Notes under the pieces: generated by a model
What the model was told of the DNA's origin: nothing
What the model saw: the letters and a program-made list of their open reading frames with translations, nothing else
Database searches by the model: none
Program-made: the position numbers and the translations under genes
In this document: positions 5,803 through 10,300 of the stretch, piece by piece
Layout: each line of letters opens with the position of its first letter
Numbering within the stretch: the first letter of the stretch is position 1
NCBI GenBank assembly: GCA_030601645.1
Contig: JAUWBQ010000046.1
Coordinates: forward strand, 1-10,300
DNA: 10,300 bases
From: Candidatus Bathyarchaeota archaeon
Lineage (GTDB): Archaea; Thermoproteota; Bathyarchaeia; TCS64
Reading direction: 5' to 3'

Positions 5803-6795
5803 ATGGCCCGCGTCCTCTGCTCAGGCAGCTTCATGTGCGACTTCATCGTCCCGGACCTCCCCCGCCTCGGCGAGCCGGGCGACCTCGTCTACGCCCCCAA
5901 GGGGATCCACCTCCACCCGGGGGGCCACGCCGCCAACGTCGCCATCAGCCTCGCCCAGCTGGGAAGACGGGACACAGCCGTCGCGGGCTCCATAGGCAAA
6001 GACATCCTCGGGGACTTCATGGAAGACGAGCTCAGGAAGAAAGGCCTCGAGGTCTACCCCGAGAGGCTGGACCAACCCACCTCCAAGAACATAGTCCTGA
6101 TCGTCAAGGGGGAGGACAGGCGATTCTACGCCCAGCTCGCCGCCAACACCATGCTCACCCCCGGCCACGTCCTCCGCGTCCTCGAAGAGACCCGGCCCGA
6201 GATCCTATACCAGGGCACCGTCGGGGGCCTCAGGCTCGTCGACGGAGAGCTGGACACCATCCTGGGCCGGGCCAGGGATATGGGCTGCCTCACCCTGGTC
6301 GACGTGATCAGGCCCCACGAGGAGGGCTGGAGGAGGCTCCACGAGTCCCTGCCCCTCGTAGACATCCTCCACTGCAACGGCTACGAGGGCGAGGTCCTCA
6401 CCGGCGAGACGGATCCGGCGATATCAGCCCGCAGCCTCATCCAGGAAGGGGTTCGCCTCTGCCTGATAACACTGGGCTCTGAGGGCCTCGTCGCCGCATG
6501 GGGGGACACCGGGCTGAGGATGCCCGCATTCGAGGTCGACGAGGTGGACCAGACCGGGGCGGGGGACGCCTTCTGCGCCGGCCTCATCGACACCCTCCTC
6601 AGCGAGGGAGTCAACAGGAGCGACCTCCGGGGCGCCTCCCCGGGCGCGATGAAGCCCGTCCTGCTGAGGGGCTCCGCGGCGGGAGCGGCCTGCGTAACGG
6701 CCCCCGGGGCGACCACCGCGGTGACGCGGGAGAACGTAGAAGCCCTGATCAAGGAGCAGGGGAAGAAAGTCTGGGCTGAGATCCGACCCCTCTAG
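5803..6795 (+). CDS. PfkB/ribokinase-family carbohydrate or nucleoside kinase
   Basis: Transfers the ATP gamma-phosphate to a hydroxyl of a sugar or nucleoside; the substrate cannot be told from sequence alone. The 330-residue product shows the family order: beta-strand VLCSGSF at the N-terminus, PGGHAANVA (39-47, PfkB signature 1), NGYEGEVLTG (202-211, the N-x2-E motif that helps position Mg and phosphate) and DQTGAGDAFCAGL (249-261, signature 2). D255 is the catalytic base and TGAG forms the anion hole. The ATG at 5803 was chosen because the fold begins at ARVLCSGSF. An upstream ATG at 5704 would add 33 low-complexity residues running through the promoter region. No ribosome-binding site precedes 5803. 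Residues 279-290 form an insertion (RGASPGAMKPVL) before the last helices, within normal variation. The next gene, RadB, has its own TATA box 45 bases on. Confidence 0.9.
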   Translation: MARVLCSGSFMCDFIVPDLPRLGEPGDLVYAPKGIHLHPGGHAANVAISLAQLGRRDTAVAGSIGKDILGDFMEDELRKKGLEVYPERLDQPTSKNIVLIVKGEDRRFYAQLAANTMLTPGHVLRVLEETRPEILYQGTVGGLRLVDGELDTILGRARDMGCLTLVDVIRPHEEGWRRLHESLPLVDILHCNGYEGEVLTGETDPAISARSLIQEGVRLCLITLGSEGLVAAWGDTGLRMPAFEVDEVDQTGAGDAFCAGLIDTLLSEGVNRSDLRGASPGAMKPVLLRGSAAGAACVTAPGATTAVTRENVEALIKEQGKKVWAEIRPL

Positions 6796-6802
6796 AGGCG
6801 AA

Positions 6803-6810
6803 TTATATAA
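6803..6810 (+). promoter_or_regulatory. TATA box of the radB-carS transcript
   Basis: TTATATAA in the 44-base gap after the kinase gene, preceded by a purine-rich GAGGCGAA that could act as BRE. Usual spacing puts the transcription start near 6833, leaving a leader of about seven bases before the radB ATG. This is the clearest promoter in the window. Confidence 0.65.
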
Positions 6811-6839
6811 GGCCGAGCGCGAATACAACAGGACTCGTA

Positions 6840-7532
6840 ATGGAGCGTCGTCTTCCCACGGGCTGCGCCCCCCTGGACGAGATCCTGGGCGGCGGCTTCC
6901 GCTTCGGAGACGTCTCCCTCGTCTACGGGGAGGCCGCCACGGGGAAGACGACCCTCGCCGTCTCAGCCCTCACCCGCCACCTGAGAGACGACCCCTGGGC
7001 CAAGGCCTACTACATAGACTCGGACCAGAAACTCTCCACCAAGCGCCTCACCCAGATCGCGGGGGACCCCCAGCTGATGGAGCGCCTCCTCATCTGGAGG
7101 CCCGAGACATTCCGCGAGCAGAGCCGGATCATCGAGGGCCTCCCAGACCTGCTCCCCAACGGGAACATCCCCGTCACGGTGGACTCCATAACCGGCCCCT
7201 ACCGCCTCACCGCGGGAGCCCCCGACAGGACATTCACCGCCAACAAGGAGCTCAACCGCCAGCTGGGATTCCTCTCCGAGACCGCGAAGACCAGGGACGC
7301 CGCCATCCTGGTGACCGGCCAGGTCTACAGCGTCCTGGACGCCGACCCCCCTCAGGTGGAGCCCGTCGCCCAGAGGCTCCTCCGATACTGGTCGGACGCC
7401 ATCCTCAGGCTGGAGCTCACCAGCATCCAGGGAGTCCGCCAGGCAGTCCTCGAGAAGCCCGGAGAAGAGCCCAAGGCCTGCAGGTTCAGCTTCGGAGAGA
7501 AAGGACTGGAGGAGGCAGACGGCCCGTGGTGA
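6840..7532 (+). CDS. radB: DNA repair and recombination protein RadB
   Basis: RadB is an archaeal RecA/RadA paralogue consisting of the ATPase core without the N-terminal helix-hairpin-helix domain. It binds DNA and is thought to assist RadA in homologous recombination. The 230-residue product begins with the typical LPTGCAPLDEILGGGF segment, then Walker A GEAATGKTT (30-38), Walker B PVTVDSIT (D115) and the RadB-typical TGQVYS (159-164), which occupies the sensor strand. Its length matches RadB rather than full RadA or two-domain KaiC proteins. A KaiC-like or RadC-type archaeal RecA homologue is the main alternative. It has a near-leaderless start behind a TATA box and overlaps carS by a few bases at its 3' end. 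Confidence 0.88.
   Translation: MERRLPTGCAPLDEILGGGFRFGDVSLVYGEAATGKTTLAVSALTRHLRDDPWAKAYYIDSDQKLSTKRLTQIAGDPQLMERLLIWRPETFREQSRIIEGLPDLLPNGNIPVTVDSITGPYRLTAGAPDRTFTANKELNRQLGFLSETAKTRDAAILVTGQVYSVLDADPPQVEPVAQRLLRYWSDAILRLELTSIQGVRQAVLEKPGEEPKACRFSFGEKGLEEADGPW
7508..7515 (+). promoter_or_regulatory. Ribosome-binding site of carS inside radB
   Basis: GGAGGAGG within the last codons of radB, ten bases before the GTG at 7526. It supports that start over the adjacent in-frame GTG at 7529 and implies coupled translation of the two genes. Confidence 0.6.
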
Positions 7533-8017
7533 CCCCCGCCAACCTCCTCTGGCTGGCCGAGACCATCTACATGTACCTGCCGGCCTACATCGCCAACGCC
7601 ACCCCGGTCATCCTGGGCGGCGGGGGCCCCCTCGACGGGGACCGCAACTGGGCCGACGGCAAACCCCTCCTGGGAGACCATAAAACGATCCGGGGCACCC
7701 TCTCGGGCCTGGCGGCCGGCTTCATCGTCGGCCTCGCCCAGCGCAGCCTCGTGAGGGGCGCCCTCCTGTCCATCGGGGCCATTGGCGGGGACCTCATCGT
7801 CTCCTTCTTCAAGCGCCGCTTCAACCTGAAGCCGGGCGCGCTCCTACCCATCGCCGATCAGATGGGCTTCATCGTCTTCGCCGTGATCCTGGTCAGCCTC
7901 GCCGAGCCTGCGCCCACCTGGGACCGGGCCGTCGGCATCCTCGCCGCCACCCTCCCCATCCACTACCTCACCAACGTCCTCGCCTGGCTCCTCAAGCTGA
8001 AGAGCAACCCCTGGTAG
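7526..8017 (+). CDS. carS: CDP-archaeol synthase
   Basis: CarS activates unsaturated archaeol (digeranylgeranylglyceryl phosphate) with CTP to give CDP-archaeol, the precursor of polar head-group attachment in archaeal membrane lipids. The 163-residue integral membrane protein carries the DUF46/CarS signatures: YLPAYIANATPV (17-28), GPLDGDRNWADGKPLLG (34-50) running into DHKTIRG (51-57), GGDLIVSFFKRR (87-98) and LPIADQMGF (107-115). About five hydrophobic segments are visible. The start is a GTG overlapping the radB stop (GTGGTGA); the length is typical of the family. The gene ends exactly where the convergent metallo-beta-lactamase fragment ends, with no base between the two stop codons. It is one of the firmest indicators that the DNA is archaeal. 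Confidence 0.93.
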   Translation: MVTPANLLWLAETIYMYLPAYIANATPVILGGGGPLDGDRNWADGKPLLGDHKTIRGTLSGLAAGFIVGLAQRSLVRGALLSIGAIGGDLIVSFFKRRFNLKPGALLPIADQMGFIVFAVILVSLAEPAPTWDRAVGILAATLPIHYLTNVLAWLLKLKSNPW

Positions 8018-8449
8018 TCACACCAGCCGGCGCCTAGGCACCTTCCCCGCCTCGATCACCCTCAGGCAGAAGTTAAGCACGAACTCCTCCGGGAAGGCCC
8101 GCCAAAGCCTCGCCGTCGCCTTAAACCCCGTGCAGTGGCAGGGCGAGATCAACCCCAACCCGAACTTCCCCAGCTCTGCGATCGTATGATCGATGTACTC
8201 GTCAGAGCGGCCCACGAGGTGGGTGCCCCCCACCAGGCCGTGGATCCCCCCGAAGCCGCCCAGCCTCTTCACCTGGAGCAGGGTGTTCACGGACCCGGCG
8301 TGGGCGCAGCCGGTTACGACCCAGGGTCCAACCCCGGCCATGTCCGCCCAGAGGGACTGATCGTCCAGGATCTGGTCGTCCACCTCCTCCCCGTCGACGA
8401 CGATGATCCGCCTACCCCCGGCACCCGCCGGCAGCGGGGAAGGGAGAGC
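8018..8449 (-). pseudogene. Metallo-beta-lactamase-fold hydrolase, N-terminal half missing
   Basis: The protein matches the C-terminal half of the MJ0301/DHPS-like metallo-beta-lactamase subfamily: DDQSLW (after an IIVVDGEEVDDQ lead-in), VVTGCAHAGSVNT, LVGGTHLVG and the late ligand site SPCHCTG. These supply the His ligands of the second half of the metal site. The first half, including the HxHxDH motif that every active member needs, is absent. The frame is open only back to 8449 (stop at 8450-8452), giving at most 144 residues; intact relatives are about twice as long. A GTG at 8383 could start 121 residues but would not restore the active site. The residues at 8420-8449 (PSPLPAGAGG) look like low-complexity readthrough past the break. 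Nonfunctional unless the missing part lies elsewhere. Archaeal members have been linked to pterin chemistry, but the substrate here is unknown. Confidence 0.8.
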
Positions 8450-8451
8450 TC

Positions 8452-9706
8452 ATGGAGGGGATACCCGTGGCCTGGGAGCCCGGCCTCAGGGGGCAGCTCA
8501 TCGGGTTCTACGGGGGCTTCAACTTCGACCCCCAGGGCTACCGGCACGTCGACGCCATGGCCAGCTGCGAGCAGAACGGTGAGGACATGGTCATAGACTA
8601 CGAAGCCCCGATAGGGGGAGAACTCCTCTACCACCTGGTGCTCATAGCGGAGTACGGAGTGGGCAATCTGGACTTCATAGTCAAGACGGCCTTCGAGCCG
8701 CCCGAGTTCCAGCTCATAGAGCCCCCGGATATCGTTGAGGCGGGAGAGCCTACCAGGCTGGAGGTGACCATCGGCGATGAGACGGACCTCGTGGACATGT
8801 CGTTCCGTTACATGATGGACGCCGGCGATAGCTGGGAACAGGAGACCATGACGACGGAAGAGTCAGGGACCTACAGCGTGACGGTGCCTGGGGGGGGATC
8901 CCGGGACGACCGTCGAATACGTCTTCGAGGCAGAGGACGAGATGGGCAACCAGGGGGAGACCGGGGGAAGCTATTTCGCCATAGGGGAGTCGAGCCTGGA
9001 GCTACGCCTCAGCGACGACGACATCATCGCCGGCGACGAGACCACGGCCAAGGGGCGGCTTAACCCTTACGGAGAAGACGTGACCCTGCTCTTCTATGAG
9101 GGAGAGACTATCTACAACTTCACCCTGACCACCGACGACACGGAGCGCTTCAACCAGAGCTTCGAGCCGAACTCACTGGGCGAATGGAGCGTCTACGCAG
9201 AGTACCCCGGGCGCGAGGCCTACTACAACTCGACGTCAGAGACCCTCAACTTCACCGTGTCAACCCGATCCACAGCCACGACCTGCCGCGTGAGCGAGGA
9301 GACCATAGAGGCAGGGTTCGGCGTGAACATAACGGGGGAGTTCAGCCTGGAGATCCCAGATGTCGCCGTGGAGATCCTGCTAAAAACCACCGAACAGGTC
9401 CAGAAGATCTACGCCAAGACCTCGGCCAACGGAAGCTTCAGCACGCCCTTCGAGCCGGACTCTAAGGGGACGTGGAGGGTCCAGGCGGAGACCTTCAGGG
9501 ACGTCTTCCTCTACGAGGGCTCCGAGAGCGGATGGGCGGAGCTGGAAGTGGTCACCCCCAGCCTCACCACGACCGTCTCCCGGCTGCCCTCCATCATCGC
9601 GGCGAGAGCCGAGCCCTTCCTGAAGCCCCCCTACCTGTACGCCGTCGTGGGAGTAGTTGGCATAGCCGGGGGCGGGATAGTCTTCTACCTCAGGCGGAGA
9701 GAGTGA
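8452..9706 (+). CDS. Surface protein with Ig-like repeats and C-terminal membrane anchor, frameshifted and probably 5'-truncated
   Basis: Two adjoining frames encode one protein. The first runs from the ATG at 8452; past the G8 run at 8890-8897 its translation becomes arginine-rich nonsense. Removing one G continues it smoothly as PGTTVEYVFEAEDEMGN into the second frame, which runs to TGA 9704-9706. The combined product is about 417 residues: an unrecognised N-terminal region, a beta-rich domain (about 8701-8985), two related Ig-like repeats (about 8990-9265 and 9266-9556) and a transmembrane segment near 9632-9691 followed by RRRE. The repeats share a core, SFEPNSLGEWSVYAE versus PFEPDSKGTWRVQAE. 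Six N-x-S/T sequons fall in the repeat half, suggesting an exported glycoprotein. No signal peptide is present although the anchor demands export; the frame is open only to 8407. A purine-rich AAGGGAGAG before 8452 resembles a ribosome-binding site, so 8452 could be used, but loss of the 5' end is more likely. Confidence 0.75.
8890..8897 (+). other. G8 homopolymer at the frameshift site
   Basis: Eight consecutive G; a seven-G tract would keep the surface-protein gene in one frame. It is the longest homopolymer noticed in the window and is the exact place where coding character switches frame. It may be a sequencing or assembly error, a true inactivating mutation, or a slippery or phase-variable tract. 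Confidence 0.7.
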
Positions 9707-9870
9707 CTGTACAAAAGACCATCAACACCTTACACGAACGTCCCAGTGTTCTAATGTATAGTTTTATAGGCCCCTGCAAGTTTATTTACTGGTTCGTCTG
9801 GGGGATGTCAGGGGGACTAGAAAGTATCGACAAGGTTTTTCAGGGTAGAAATGTTTATTGAATTGAAAGG

Positions 9871-9887
9871 AGCTTCAATCAGAAGCT
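9871..9887 (+). promoter_or_regulatory. Hairpin abutting the ribosome-binding site
   Basis: AGCTTC and GAAGCT form a perfect six-base inverted repeat with a five-base loop (AATCA). The next base begins the ribosome-binding site GAGGTGA (9888-9894). In RNA the hairpin would sit against the Shine-Dalgarno sequence; in DNA it could be an operator for a dimeric repressor. Confidence 0.45.
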
Positions 9888-9894
9888 GAGGTGA
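9888..9894 (+). promoter_or_regulatory. Strong ribosome-binding site for the last gene
   Basis: GAGGTGA, near-perfect complement of the archaeal 16S 3' end, ten bases before the ATG at 9905. It fixes that start. Confidence 0.7.
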
Positions 9895-9904
9895 TTGTAG
9901 GGCT

Positions 9905-10300
9905 ATGTCTACGAGGAGGAAGATGCTCGCAGCCGACGAGGACATAGCCAACAGGATCGTCGAAGTGGCCAAGAGGAGGGGGTCCACCGTCTACCAGACC
10001 GTCAACGACATCCTTGAGCAGGCCCTGAGGGTCGACAGCATGGGCCTCGCCCTCAACGATGTCATCGACAACAGGGAGAAGCTCGAGAAGGCCAAGAACA
10101 TGGGCCTCACATTCACCATCGAGAGGCTCCTCTACGAGATCATGGACATAGCCCACGAGCAAGTGGAGGAGAAACTGGACGACCTCTGGCTCGAGACCGG
10201 GAGATGGTACGGGAAATATTTCTCCAGTAAGAACGGCGATGCCGTCAAGGCCTTCGAGGAGGCCATGGAGCTGCTCACCCTGGGCAACCCTGTGTTCAGC
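9905..10300 (+). CDS. Ribbon-helix-helix-like protein with unrecognised helical extension, 3' end cut by the window
   Basis: An open frame of 132 codons runs off the window without a stop. Residues 5-43 (KMLAADEDIANRIVEVAKRR followed by GSTVYQTVNDILEQAL) have the layout of a CopG/MetJ-type ribbon-helix-helix domain: a short strand, a helix, a Gly turn with Ser-Thr-x-x-x, and a second helix. Such domains dimerise and bind DNA, or act as antitoxins. The remainder, residues 44-132, is charged and predicted helical with a W-rich patch (DDLWLETGRWYGKYF, 92-106); I do not recognise it. It could be an oligomerisation, partner-binding or effector module. A strong GAGGTGA site precedes the ATG. The family call is by pattern only; CopG-like regulators often control their own promoter, which would suit the inverted repeat in the leader. 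Confidence 0.7.
   Translation, partial: MSTRRKMLAADEDIANRIVEVAKRRGSTVYQTVNDILEQALRVDSMGLALNDVIDNREKLEKAKNMGLTFTIERLLYEIMDIAHEQVEEKLDDLWLETGRWYGKYFSSKNGDAVKAFEEAMELLTLGNPVFS

Larger units (their letters stand above)
9707..9904 (+). promoter_or_regulatory. AT-rich upstream region of the ribbon-helix-helix gene
   Basis: A 198-base non-coding gap, clearly more AT-rich than its surroundings. It contains several T-rich TATA-like boxes: GTTTTATA (9761-9768), GTTTATTT (9780-9787) and ATGTTTATTG (9851-9860). The last has the best spacing for the downstream gene, with a predicted start near 9880. It resembles the GAATGTTTTTC element found before two other genes. No tRNA or obvious small RNA was identified. 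Confidence 0.5.

Noticed and set aside
9776..9810. GGTTCGTCT resembling a tRNA T-arm or an attachment site
   Set aside because: No acceptor stem, anticodon arm or matching T-stem complement could be folded around it, and no repeated copy is seen near the terminase.
9875..10162. Minus-strand open frame of 95 codons
   Set aside because: It is antisense to the ribbon-helix-helix gene, which has the strong ribosome-binding site and a more natural protein composition.

Overview
The window is GC-rich archaeal DNA. The archaeal markers are a CDP-archaeol synthase (CarS), a RadB-type RecA paralogue, a zinc-knuckle nicotinate phosphoribosyltransferase and TATA-like boxes in place of bacterial -35/-10 promoters. 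Several first genes start without a ribosome-binding site and look leaderless or short-leadered, while operon-internal genes and the last gene carry purine-rich sites. The lineage is not fixed by the sequence. An uncultured Thermoproteota/Bathyarchaeia-like archaeon would fit, but a euryarchaeote cannot be excluded.

Layout. Positions 1-1741 (+) hold the end of a small helical protein overlapping a complete large terminase (TerL), a head-tail virus packaging motor. No portal or capsid gene follows, so this looks like the edge or remnant of a provirus. Positions 1778-2425 (-) encode an SdpI-like membrane protein. Positions 2584-3066 (+) encode a TrmO/TsaA-type tRNA-modifying methyltransferase. 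A start-less C-terminal scrap of an endonuclease/exonuclease/phosphatase-family protein follows at 3091-3216. Positions 3235-4991 (-) form a two-gene NAD salvage operon, with nicotinamidase overlapping nicotinate phosphoribosyltransferase by four bases. Positions 5103-5690 (-) encode an isoprenylcysteine-methyltransferase-like membrane protein. Positions 5803-8017 (+) encode a PfkB-family sugar/nucleoside kinase, RadB and CarS; RadB and CarS overlap and are probably translationally coupled.

The segment 8018-9706 appears damaged. A metallo-beta-lactamase-fold gene (-) retains only its C-terminal half. Facing it head to head is a surface protein with Ig-like repeats (+) that has no signal peptide, carries a one-base frameshift at a G8 run, and ends in a membrane anchor. 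The two ragged 5' ends meet near 8407-8452, as expected for a deletion junction or an assembly chimera. The window ends in a ribbon-helix-helix-like protein with an unrecognised helical extension, cut by the window edge, behind an AT-rich leader with a hairpin beside its ribosome-binding site.

I found no CRISPR array, tRNA, rRNA, insertion sequence or convincing new defence system. The most useful leads are the broken head-to-head junction, the G-tract frameshift, the isolated terminase, and the ribbon-helix-helix gene with its structured leader.
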